Source: CAZFGK01 sp964518635
GTDB lineage: Bacteria; Zixibacteria; MSB-5A5; GN15; FEB-12
Direction of reading: 5' to 3'
DNA: 64,000 nt
Assembly: GCA_964518635.1 (NCBI GenBank)
Contig: CAZFGK010000001.1
Coordinates: 1-64,000 of the forward strand
Of this stretch, positions 1 through 8,323 are shown one piece after another. Each line of letters begins with the position of its first letter. The stretch's first letter is position 1. The notes beneath the pieces are model-generated. The model worked only from the letters and a program-made list of their open reading frames with translations, did not search any database and was not told the DNA's origin. A program made the translations under genes and the position numbers.

Positions 1-830
1 GTGTAAGTGACTGTCTGAGTCCAGGTATCGTTGAAGGTGCCGGAGTTTGCTCCCGTGCAGGTGACTGCAATCATGCCGTTGTGGTTGATCGAGCCACCGG
101 TCGGGCAACCACCAAGACGGATGTCAGTCACATTCACTGCCAGATTGTTCACCGAGGATGAAAGTGAGACATCCCAGTCGCAGCTATCGTCGCCGACATT
201 CTGTGCAACAAGAGCGGTGGTACCGGATCCGTTCACGAGCACATTCCCCTGCTGTGGAATTTCACCAGTGATTGTCCAGAGGCGATGCGCTTCAATACTG
301 CCGGTGGAAGCGACTCGATTTAAATTTGGATTGCGCACTGGTACCTGTGCATTTGATCCGCCACTGAAAACAACATTCAGCGACTTGCCAGCACGGATCT
401 CATCGACGGTGGAATCCGGCCATTGCTGCGGGACGCCGTTGTTGCGGAACTGAATCGAATCCTGATAAATCCAGCTCGATGAATCAAACGGATTCACATG
501 GCTGAAGTAGACCGTCCAGTAGCTGGTCGCTGAATTGTAGGTAGCAAGAAATGAATCAGCCGAGGCAGAGGTTGCGAATCGTGCGAAAGCACGGTCACGC
601 CCGGGAGCTGGATTGGAAATTTCGATCTGACCGATGACGTTGTAGATATCACCGAGCATCTCCATATCGGTCTGTTCTGTGAATGCAACCGCTTCGCTTG
701 CGGCCTGAAATTCCGGATCAGAGATATTTCCTGCAGGGAGATTATTCTCCGTCGTGCTTCGGCTGTCGCAACCGATCGTTCCTGCAAGGAGCAATCCTGC
801 CAGAGCTCCCAGCGTGAGTATTCGTTTCAT
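1..830 (-). CDS. Partial secreted lipoprotein of unknown function (C-terminus beyond window)
   Basis: The reading frame is open from an ATG at 830 to the left edge, so the 3' part is missing; about 276 residues are visible. The N-terminus has a short basic region (MKR), a hydrophobic stretch and a lipobox-like T-I-G-C with the cysteine at residue 21, so it is probably a lipoprotein. A GGAG lies six bases before the ATG. The rest is rich in Ser, Thr, Asn and Gly, with isolated Cys residues near residues 215-260, typical of an extracytoplasmic beta-rich protein. A TATAAT lies on the same strand at 912-917 but has no convincing -35 partner. I do not recognise a family. Confidence 0.75.
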   Translation of the reverse strand, partial: MKRILTLGALAGLLLAGTIGCDSRSTTENNLPAGNISDPEFQAASEAVAFTEQTDMEMLGDIYNVIGQIEISNPAPGRDRAFARFATSASADSFLATYNSATSYWTVYFSHVNPFDSSSWIYQDSIQFRNNGVPQQWPDSTVDEIRAGKSLNVVFSGGSNAQVPVRNPNLNRVASTGSIEAHRLWTITGEIPQQGNVLVNGSGTTALVAQNVGDDSCDWDVSLSSSVNNLAVNVTDIRLGGCPTGGSINHNGMIAVTCTGANSGTFNDTWTQTVTY

Positions 831-1011
831 CTATCTCTCCTTTGTGTTGTCGCTGCTTACTAGTTCTGAATCGTCTGAGATGCAATCGGTCATCATCTTC
901 ACGTCGTGAAGATTATACAACTGCTTCCCTCTAGTATCGGCTTGAACAATGAAGAAATTGAGAATCGACAAGCTGCGATTCGAAGAATGATCTCAAGTTA
1001 TTGCAGGAGAG

Positions 1012-2238
1012 CTACTTCGGCCACGCGAATGGACCGCCAAACAGCCCCGGGCTTGAGTGAGATCCATCGACATTACGAATTGTAGAGTCCCCCCGACCTG
1101 CCAGCAGAGAATCGCCGCGATAGAGTCGCGGATGAAAGGAACTGTCTGCCCAGTAACCGGGATCAAAGGAGAGATTTTCATTGAGACCGGTCTGATCGGG
1201 AAGATCACGATATTCACTGACCTTATTCCCCCAGACAAGATTATTTCGAAAGGTCCAGCGAGAGAAATCTCCCATGTTGACTACTCCGACACAGGGGCAG
1301 ACCCATTCATCCCGCCAGCCATTTCCGGTGACGATATTATTTACAAACGATCCCCGCGATTCCGATGACCAGATCGCGATTCCACAATTGCCGTTTGCGT
1401 GAATATGATTATTCGCGGCTTCGAGAGTTGATTCTCCGGTTGCAATCAGCCCCCAACCAAGTTGATGATGAATGTAGTTATTACGGGCAATCAATCGAGA
1501 GGTGCCAAATGTACCGATCCCTTTCCAGAAACCGGTAACTTCATTTCGAATCGCAACACAACTCGCATCCCAGGTGATCCCGATTCCAGCGCCGCGACCA
1601 CCACTGATCAGGCAATCATGAATCTCAGCGTGCGCTCCGCGATAGAGAGCGATCCCATCCCAGGTGTTATTCAGCAAACGGCAATCTTCGATCACCAGAA
1701 TAGCTCCCTCACGCCCGACAATGCCGCATATTCCAACCACCACCGACGTATCTCGCTCGGTGTTGTCTCGAATGGTGACATTTTTGATGAAGGCGCGTGA
1801 CTGACGAACGACAATTCCGGCATCGGTGGCATTCCCATCCGCGTCCCGCTTTCCGCCGGTGATGGTCAACTCGCTGATAGAGATGGTCGGGGAATTTTCA
1901 ATGTAAAGCCCATACCCAGCCCCGGTGATGAGGATTGTTTCATCCGGTCCTGCACCTGCAATGGTGAGTGATTTTTCGGCAATTCGAAATCCGTAGGTAG
2001 CAATCGCTCCGTCTGATACATTTAGGCAATTCCCACAAGTACGATCACGAAAATCTCGCGGCGTTGCCCGAAATGTCCCTGCCGACAACAGCAGCGTATC
2101 CCCTTCTTTCGCTTCATCAATCTTCTGCTGGAGCGACATCCCTTCTCTGACTCGTACGGTGGTAGCATGGCTCAGCGAGGGAAGGGATATACCCGTCAGA
2201 AAGAGTAAGCAAAAGAAAGAAGCTCGAACCGTTGACAT
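1012..2238 (-). CDS. Secreted right-handed parallel beta-helix (pectin-lyase-fold) protein
   Basis: 408 residues with a clear signal peptide (about residues 1-25, ending S-H-A). Residues ~40-380 are built of repeating turns with short beta strands and N-N, G-I and N-T-I motifs, as in the PbH1/NosD-like parallel beta-helix families: examples are 'GLYIENSP', 'IEDCRLLNNTWDGIAL' and 'ANNHIHANGNCGIAI'. This is the fold of polysaccharide lyases and surface adhesins. I see no specific catalytic signature, so substrate and enzymatic activity are unknown. It has no neighbour on the same strand closer than 50 bp. No C-terminal sorting domain is present. Confidence 0.8.
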   Translation of the reverse strand: MSTVRASFFCLLFLTGISLPSLSHATTVRVREGMSLQQKIDEAKEGDTLLLSAGTFRATPRDFRDRTCGNCLNVSDGAIATYGFRIAEKSLTIAGAGPDETILITGAGYGLYIENSPTISISELTITGGKRDADGNATDAGIVVRQSRAFIKNVTIRDNTERDTSVVVGICGIVGREGAILVIEDCRLLNNTWDGIALYRGAHAEIHDCLISGGRGAGIGITWDASCVAIRNEVTGFWKGIGTFGTSRLIARNNYIHHQLGWGLIATGESTLEAANNHIHANGNCGIAIWSSESRGSFVNNIVTGNGWRDEWVCPCVGVVNMGDFSRWTFRNNLVWGNKVSEYRDLPDQTGLNENLSFDPGYWADSSFHPRLYRGDSLLAGRGDSTIRNVDGSHSSPGLFGGPFAWPK

Positions 2239-2291
2239 GCTGAAAAAAGCTAATGAACGAATTTCAGAAATGCGAATAGAACTCTGAAAAA

Positions 2292-3272
2292 TCAGGGGAC
2301 GCGTAACCGATACGCTCCCCGTTTGGGGTATTCAGCTCCGAGCGCAGAGAGCTGATCGAGTGTTAGCCACGGGAACTCCCGCCTTCCTGCATTGAAGAGC
2401 GGAATATGAAAATCGCAGGCGAATTCACAGCCGGTGGCGATCAGAAAGTAACTCTCACCATTCGAACGATTCAATCGGACCAGAACCACATGCGCAGACC
2501 CTTTGGTACCTGATTCATTTTGCGCAACGATCAGATCGCCGGGCATCAGACTTTCCAGCGGAATCGAATCAGCATTCTGAGTGAGACTTCGATAGGTACT
2601 GTTCACCGCGCAGAGATTGAAAAAGGAATTGAATTCAGCAATCGAATCTGGGCGAACCGACGCATTTTGGAAAACAATATTCTCCCGTGGGCCGTAGGCG
2701 AAACTGCTTTTTAGGAATCGAGCGTAGTCGAGGGTGTCTCCAGCTTTGGTGATCGGCCTGAACGCAGTTCGGCGATTTTGCATAAGAAGAAACTCTGCGA
2801 GAATTTGTAATGGAATTGCACGATCAGAAAGTTCCGAGCTTCGCCACGGAAATCGAACCGCCCGGCTGATCTGATTCGGTGCGTAGACTGCACCTTTGCG
2901 GACCGAACTCGCACCGCGACCATAGTGCCAGAGGGGCATATGGCTGACCCAGAATTGAAATGGTGTAAGTGTCGAAGAATCCGGACGTGTTGCTCCGGCA
3001 GGCCACATGAATTCTGATTCTACGGTAAAGGCCTTCCCCCAGTCCCCCATGTAGAGATAGCGAGATCGATACCAGTCATACGGGCGAATCTGAGAACTAT
3101 CCGGCTTGACCATGGTGATGGTATCAGAAGGGAGAACTACATCCTCGACCGGCGTTTCGGATCGGACTGTCGCCGCTGACATGAACAGAACAGCGATGAG
3201 CAGAAGAATCCTGCTGGGTTCGATCTTGGTCGTGAGGAGTTGTCGGAACATTCGTGTCATTGTACTTAACAT
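2292..3272 (-). CDS. Secreted DUF4846-like protein
   Basis: 326 residues; hydrophobic segment at about residues 22-38 ending S-A-A-T-V-R-S, likely a signal peptide. Features resemble DUF4846 proteins: an early F-Q-F-W-V..M-P-L-W motif (about residue 105), then Y-R-S-L, 'MPGDLIV', a G-S-A-H-V-V-L-V stretch and a C-terminal 'LIATGCEFACDFHIPLF'. That closing part matches the position of the family's FLLAQSYMPAQ-type ending but is diverged and has two Cys. The G-D-x-x-V plus A-H-V-V pattern also recalls NlpC/P60-type cysteine hydrolases, but I cannot assign a catalytic triad. It follows the AhpD-like gene by 10 bp, so it is probably the last gene of the operon that starts at 10270. Confidence 0.6.
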   Translation of the reverse strand: MLSTMTRMFRQLLTTKIEPSRILLLIAVLFMSAATVRSETPVEDVVLPSDTITMVKPDSSQIRPYDWYRSRYLYMGDWGKAFTVESEFMWPAGATRPDSSTLTPFQFWVSHMPLWHYGRGASSVRKGAVYAPNQISRAVRFPWRSSELSDRAIPLQILAEFLLMQNRRTAFRPITKAGDTLDYARFLKSSFAYGPRENIVFQNASVRPDSIAEFNSFFNLCAVNSTYRSLTQNADSIPLESLMPGDLIVAQNESGTKGSAHVVLVRLNRSNGESYFLIATGCEFACDFHIPLFNAGRREFPWLTLDQLSALGAEYPKRGAYRLRVP

Positions 3273-3282
3273 CGGCTTCTAT

Positions 3283-3663
3283 TTACTTTTCTTCTTTCGA
3301 TTCAGGTGGAGCCAGTTTTGTGCCGGGATTCAATTCGGTCCACATCCGGTAGGCGCGACGAAGATGCGGAATGGTGATCGACCCACCGATAACCAGCCCG
3401 ATTGACATCGATTCGTCGAACTCCTGATCATTCACGCCGACTTCATGAGCCCGAATGACATGATAGCTGATGCAGTCATCGCAGCGAAGAACGAGTGAAC
3501 CTACAAGTCCGAGGAGCTCTTTCGTTTTGACCGGAAGTGCACCCTCGCGATAGACCGCCGAATCGATTCCGAAGAATCGCTTGATATTCAGATCATCCCT
3601 TCCAAGGACAATCTCATTGAGGGCTGCTCGTTCTTCGTTGAAGGCCTGAACTCGTGAAGTCAT
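3283..3663 (-). CDS. Carboxymuconolactone decarboxylase / AhpD-like family protein
   Basis: 126 residues, the normal size for a single-domain CMD protein. The core motif is C61-x-x-C64-x-x-x-H68 in 'LRCDDCISYHVIRAHEVG', the redox-active pair of AhpD-like alkylhydroperoxidases. This supports a thiol oxidoreductase role rather than a true decarboxylase, which lacks the CxxC. AGGAG lies six bases before the ATG. It is downstream of a flavodoxin-fold protein (39 bp gap) and upstream of the DUF4846-like gene (10 bp gap), so a redox function for the first two is plausible. Substrate unknown. Confidence 0.85.
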   Translation of the reverse strand: MTSRVQAFNEERAALNEIVLGRDDLNIKRFFGIDSAVYREGALPVKTKELLGLVGSLVLRCDDCISYHVIRAHEVGVNDQEFDESMSIGLVIGGSITIPHLRRAYRMWTELNPGTKLAPPESKEEK

Positions 3664-3701
3664 TCTATTCTCCTCTTTCTACACCCGTTTCCGAGCAAGG
3701 T

Positions 3702-4331
3702 TCAGCTCTCCAGTGTAGAGAGTCGACCGGCGATCTGCATCCCCAGTTCCTTTGCCTGCCCCATGGCGGCTGCATCAAACTGAGCAGACCCAGAGATGGT
3801 ATAATCTGCGGATTGATACATCACCAGCCCGCAGCTTTCAACCTCGATCCATTTGAACCAGCCAGCCAGACAGCGTCTTCCCCCCTCAAACCATGCTTCC
3901 GGCCCACCGACTAGGATCATCCCCCCGGGGCGTTTTTTCGTCAGCCGTTTGAGAAAACGGTACTCGGTATTCTCGTTTTTGAAATCAGCCGGACGAAAGC
4001 AGTTGCAACGGTCGATCAGAATCTTTGCCTGCGCTGAAACCGCATCAAAATGAATCGGTGAGCCGATCAGGATGGCATCAGCAGCAGCGATGTCATCGAG
4101 GACAGGGGTGAGTGCATCATGATAGAAACACCATTCATCAGACGGCGCCTTTCCGCAAGACTGGCAGGGAATCAGCGAAGACAGTTCATTGAGTCTGACC
4201 GTCTTGATACTGCACTCTGTTTGTCGTTCCCTACTAACGAGGAGAACACTTTCTGCCGCAGCACGTAACAGAAATTCAGTACTCGATTGAACGACCGGTG
4301 ATGCATCAAGAACAAGAAGCTGACGGATCAT
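3702..4331 (-). CDS. NAD(P)H-dependent FMN reductase-like flavodoxin-fold protein
   Basis: About 209 residues from the ATG at 4331, whose ATGA overlaps the stop of the ABC-F gene. An upstream in-frame ATG at 4346 is also possible but would overlap more. The pattern is that of iron-sulfur-flavoprotein/FMN-reductase relatives: 'QLLVLDASP' near the N-terminus (FMN phosphate loop), then 'IPCQSCGKAPSDEWCFYHD' and 'ADAILIGSPIHFDAVSAQAKILIDR'. The Cys-x-x-Cys...Cys arrangement resembles the compact cysteine motif of iron-sulfur flavoproteins, but the usual four-cysteine spacing is not complete, so cluster binding is uncertain. Predicted cytoplasmic electron-transfer protein; substrate unknown. Confidence 0.75.
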   Translation of the reverse strand: MIRQLLVLDASPVVQSSTEFLLRAAAESVLLVSRERQTECSIKTVRLNELSSLIPCQSCGKAPSDEWCFYHDALTPVLDDIAAADAILIGSPIHFDAVSAQAKILIDRCNCFRPADFKNENTEYRFLKRLTKKRPGGMILVGGPEAWFEGGRRCLAGWFKWIEVESCGLVMYQSADYTISGSAQFDAAAMGQAKELGMQIAGRLSTLES

Positions 4332-6250
4332 GCGTTCTGGTTCCATGACTGCATCTGATGAGCCAATTGCTCCCGCTGATCGTAGAGCTGCAGCAATTCC
4401 TCTTCGAGCTTTTCTTTCGATTCGGCAGCAGCATGAAGTTTCTCCCAGTCATCCTTTGAAATCTCCGAGCGAATCTGCAGATCAAGTCGCTCGATTTCAG
4501 TTTCAAGAGTAGCAATCCGATTGCTGACTGCCTCCTGCTCACGCTTGATCTTATTCCGCCGTCTTGATTCCTCTTTCGCCTCCTGCTGCGCAAGATAATG
4601 ACCGGATGGGGCCTTTTTCATTGCCCGCACAAGATGCTCTGTCGCACGTGTCTTCTCTTCAATCAGCTTGTCATGAGCGTATTGATACGACCCGGCGAAC
4701 ACTCGGACTTTACTCCCCTGCACCCAGAGAATCTTGTCGCAGACGGCATTCAGGAAACTTCGATCATGGCTAACTACTAAGAGGGTGCCGTCGTATTCAC
4801 GCAACGCCTCTTCGAGTCCCTCGCGGGCATAGATATCAAGATGATTTGTCGGCTCATCCATGATGATGAAATTCGCAGGGTGATACATGAGCCGCGCGAG
4901 GGAAAGCTTCGTCTTCTCTCCTCCAGACAATGCGGAAACACTTTTATCGACCTCTTCCCCACTGAAACCGAATCGGGCAAGCCATGAGCGTATGGTGTTG
5001 TTGTTCGCTGACTGATCAACCAGCCAAAGTGAATCGAGCACACTGAGTGAATGATCGAGATCGGAGAGATCCTGATCGAAGTAGGCGACATCGACCCCAT
5101 TTCCCAAGCGAAGTGTCCCCCCTAAAAGATCAAGCTCACCGAGCATCGTTTTCAAAAAGGTCGATTTCCCGGCCCCATTGCGACCAACCACCCCGACTTT
5201 TTCACCTCGGTAAATATCGAAAGAGATATTCTCAAGCAGCGGGATGTCATCATAACCCAGCACTGCATCCTCGACCTTCACCACCTGCGAGAATGATCGC
5301 CCTGATGATTCGAGAGCGAATTTGGGTCCGCGTGGATCGGGTGGTGGGGCTTCGAGTCGCTTGAGCTTGTTCAGATATTTCAGTTTCGATTGCGCCTGTT
5401 TTGTTTTTTGCCCCGCCATATTCCGGCGAATGAAATCCTCCGCCCGTGCAATCTCCGCCTGCTGCAACGTAAAACGATGATCCTGCTGATCACGGCGTGC
5501 ATCCCGCTCATTCAAATATCGATCAAACCCCATCGAATAGACATCGAGTTTGCCACCACGCAACTCCCAGACTGCGGTCGCAGTCCTCGCTAAGAACGAA
5601 CGGTCGTGCGAGACAATAATGCAGGCCTTCCCAGCCGAGACCAGATACTCTTCCAACCACTCGGTCGATTCAATATCAAGATGGTTGGTCGGTTCATCTA
5701 AGAGGAGACAATTGCTGATACCAGCAAGCAGACGAGCCAGATTAATTCGTATTTTTTCGCCGCCGGAGAAGGTTGAGAGTGGATCATGAAATCGTTCGGA
5801 GTTGAATCCCAGCCCATCCAGAATCGCGCTGACTTCAGTATCGAACTGAAAACCGCCGAGTCGATCAAATTCATGCTGTGATTCACCCAGTTTGTTGAGT
5901 GACTTGGTATCACTCGGTTGATCGGTAAGATGATGCTGGAGATGCTCGATCTCTTTCTGAAGCGTCAGCAGTTCCGGACGGGCAGAGATCACAAAATCAT
6001 GCAGCGTCTGATCAAGCGAGTCGCTCATCTCCTGTTTCCCATACAGAATGCGGCAATTCCTGGCTTTCGAAACAGAGCCAAGATCGGGAGACTGCAGCCC
6101 GACGATGATTTCTAGCAGAGTCGATTTCCCGATGCCGTTCTTGCCGACAAGGGCAATGCGATCTGTGTCCTGTATCGAAAATCCGACGCCGTTCAGAATG
6201 ACCTGGTCGCCGAATCTCTTCGCAAGCGACTCAGCAGTGACCAGAATCAT
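4328..6250 (-). CDS. ABC-F family ATPase (Uup/EttA/YheS type)
   Basis: 640 residues with two ATPase domains and no membrane segment. Domain 1 has Walker A GKNGIGKST (36-44), signature FSGGEKIR and Walker B LLLDEPTNHLD. Domain 2 has GRNGAGKST (about 352), LSGGEKTK and IIMDEPTNHLD. Between them is the basic interdomain linker (R-x-x-Q-D...QKTKQAQSKLKYL) diagnostic of ABC-F proteins, and the C-terminus (about 545-640) is a long charged coiled coil. ABC-F proteins act on the ribosome as translation factors or resistance proteins; which subtype this is cannot be settled by eye. It overlaps the upstream BatA/vWA gene by four bases (ATGA) and the downstream flavodoxin gene by four bases. Confidence 0.93.
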   Translation of the reverse strand: MILVTAESLAKRFGDQVILNGVGFSIQDTDRIALVGKNGIGKSTLLEIIVGLQSPDLGSVSKARNCRILYGKQEMSDSLDQTLHDFVISARPELLTLQKEIEHLQHHLTDQPSDTKSLNKLGESQHEFDRLGGFQFDTEVSAILDGLGFNSERFHDPLSTFSGGEKIRINLARLLAGISNCLLLDEPTNHLDIESTEWLEEYLVSAGKACIIVSHDRSFLARTATAVWELRGGKLDVYSMGFDRYLNERDARRDQQDHRFTLQQAEIARAEDFIRRNMAGQKTKQAQSKLKYLNKLKRLEAPPPDPRGPKFALESSGRSFSQVVKVEDAVLGYDDIPLLENISFDIYRGEKVGVVGRNGAGKSTFLKTMLGELDLLGGTLRLGNGVDVAYFDQDLSDLDHSLSVLDSLWLVDQSANNNTIRSWLARFGFSGEEVDKSVSALSGGEKTKLSLARLMYHPANFIIMDEPTNHLDIYAREGLEEALREYDGTLLVVSHDRSFLNAVCDKILWVQGSKVRVFAGSYQYAHDKLIEEKTRATEHLVRAMKKAPSGHYLAQQEAKEESRRRNKIKREQEAVSNRIATLETEIERLDLQIRSEISKDDWEKLHAAAESKEKLEEELLQLYDQREQLAHQMQSWNQNA

Positions 6251-8322
6251 CCGGGTTCATCATCCCGGGCAGCAGATTTACTGAGCCACAATTCAAGCGC
6301 GATTAATCCAAGCGCAAACCAGAGAAGCATCGGCCAGAGTTCTCTCCCGTATCGTAGTGAAGCAAGCAGCGGCGCGATATCGCCGCTGATGGGAAGAGTG
6401 GTCGGGGTGGGGAGATTAAGCGAAGAGGCAAACTCGGCTATCGGCAAAGCGCGAAGATCCCTTTCAGAGGGATTCAGATTGAGCGGAATCTGATCGACAA
6501 GGCGATCATCGACTTCTACTCTCCAGATACCTGCCTGCCGCGTGTCAGCAAGAAGAAACGACATTTTTTCATCCGTGAATTCAGGAGAGAGTTCGCGACT
6601 GGTCGAATCGGGTCTGATTAGTTCCACCCGCGAGCCAGCGGTCACAAACGGGGGAAGGATCCTGCGAAGCGGCTGACCAACTGATAAATTCGACTCGTAT
6701 GCCGAAACATCTGCCGCGAGATATTCAATCGTACGCGCGAGAAAGGGAACGAAAAGTGCTGTCGTAGCAAATTCAGACAGTGATGGATCGAGCGGGACAC
6801 CCAGTGTGATTACTTTCCCGCGACCGACTTTCTTCTCGGTCATGGTGAGTCGGTCACCTGAAAATGTCATCAGTGTCGCCCCTTTACTCCCACTCCAGGA
6901 AAGTTTTGGCAGAGTAAAGCTCTTGATCTCGGGAAGTTGCTTCGTATCGAAAATATTGAAAATCGGATGATCGTTCGCGATGCTCTTGAGCAGAAAAAAT
7001 CCGGATCGCGTCAGCACTTCCGGCATCGCAGATTCAAGTCGCAGTCCGGTAAGCTCGGCGTAATCTGCGTCAAATGCTCCTTCGGTAGTAGTCGCTCCAA
7101 GGAGAACGAAGACCGATTTTCCGGCAGTGAGAAAACGATTCACTCGTTCTCTGCCGATTGCTCCCAGATTCGGTGTACCAGCAAGCACCATCACCTGATA
7201 CTCATCAAGTGGCAGACTCAAGAGTGCTCCCTCATCCGCCTGTTTGACTGACCAATAGGAAGAGGCATCCGGTGCGGGTTGCAATGCCATCCGAGTCAAT
7301 CGACCACCCGGATCATCGCCGACCACCAAGACGGAAACCAGTTCAGGGAGCTTGAAGCCGAAATAGCTGCGATTGTCACCGGGGAACTGATCGGCGGAAA
7401 GTTCGATGTAACCAGAATGCATACCGGTCGAGGGGACACTGGTCGTAAACGGAACGGTAGTGGCTTGACCAGCAGTGAGTGAAATAGTTGTCTGTGAGAC
7501 TCGTCGATGATTCACGAAGAGTGAGACCATTAGGTTTTCTACGTCGGTCATTCCCTTATTAGCAATCTCACTGGTAATAGTAAATGGAACGCCGACAGAG
7601 AGTAACTGTGTGCCAAGAGAAACTGCATTCACCCCGACATTCCCCGCTTGATCGAGCGGTAGCTCAACCACGGTCACTCGTGTCGATCCAAGGCGAGCCG
7701 AATCAGAAGGGAGTGAATCCGGAATCAGTGCCCGTTGACGATCGGTCACGAGATAGATTTCACGATTCAGTGACGGGCTTTGCTCAAGTAGGGCTGATGC
7801 GAGTTCAATCGTCGAGCGAAGATCTGCCGATGCATCCTGTGCGGTGAGTGACGCAACCTGCTCACGAGCAAGTGCCGGTGTGACCAGGGACGGTTTGAAA
7901 TCAGATGAAACCATCGGAAGAATCGCCACCCGATCATCCGTCGAGAATGCCGCGAGAAGTGCATCGGTTCGTTTACGCGCCAGTTCAAAGAGCTGACCGT
8001 TCGGGACAAATCGATTCATTGAAGCGGTATTGTCGATAATCACAACCGAGCTGGCGGATGCCTGCGATCCAAACGCGCCGGATTTTGTGGTCGGTCGGGC
8101 AAATGCCAACACCAGCACAAAGACGAGCAACATGCGAAGCAGCAGCAGTAGAATCTGACGGATTTTCAAGCGACGCACCTGACGTCGCTGCATCGCTTTC
8201 AGGTGCCTGATCGAAGAAAACTCGACCACTTTCACTCGTCGGCGTGAAAGCAGATGAATGATCAGTGGGATTAATGCCGCGGCGGATGCCAGCAACAATG
8301 CAGGGTTCAAAAAGGTAAACAT
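6247..8322 (-). CDS. BatA/von Willebrand factor A domain membrane protein
   Basis: 691 residues. The N-terminus is the BatA type: 'FLNPALLLASAAALIPLIIHLL', a basic R-R-R-V-K segment, then a second membrane helix (about 58-78). A vWA domain follows (about 92-260) whose metal-site motif reads D-N-T-A-S-M; the usual form is D-x-S-x-S, so the first Ser is Thr here. The long middle part is extracytoplasmic and beta-rich. A final membrane helix (about 662-680, 'MLLWFALGLIALEL') precedes a short tail. Such proteins normally sit with MoxR ATPase and DUF58 genes; none is seen here. It is two bases downstream of the TPR gene and overlaps the ABC-F gene by four bases. Confidence 0.85.
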   Translation of the reverse strand: MFTFLNPALLLASAAALIPLIIHLLSRRRVKVVEFSSIRHLKAMQRRQVRRLKIRQILLLLLRMLLVFVLVLAFARPTTKSGAFGSQASASSVVIIDNTASMNRFVPNGQLFELARKRTDALLAAFSTDDRVAILPMVSSDFKPSLVTPALAREQVASLTAQDASADLRSTIELASALLEQSPSLNREIYLVTDRQRALIPDSLPSDSARLGSTRVTVVELPLDQAGNVGVNAVSLGTQLLSVGVPFTITSEIANKGMTDVENLMVSLFVNHRRVSQTTISLTAGQATTVPFTTSVPSTGMHSGYIELSADQFPGDNRSYFGFKLPELVSVLVVGDDPGGRLTRMALQPAPDASSYWSVKQADEGALLSLPLDEYQVMVLAGTPNLGAIGRERVNRFLTAGKSVFVLLGATTTEGAFDADYAELTGLRLESAMPEVLTRSGFFLLKSIANDHPIFNIFDTKQLPEIKSFTLPKLSWSGSKGATLMTFSGDRLTMTEKKVGRGKVITLGVPLDPSLSEFATTALFVPFLARTIEYLAADVSAYESNLSVGQPLRRILPPFVTAGSRVELIRPDSTSRELSPEFTDEKMSFLLADTRQAGIWRVEVDDRLVDQIPLNLNPSERDLRALPIAEFASSLNLPTPTTLPISGDIAPLLASLRYGRELWPMLLWFALGLIALELWLSKSAARDDEPG

Positions 8323-8323
8323 C

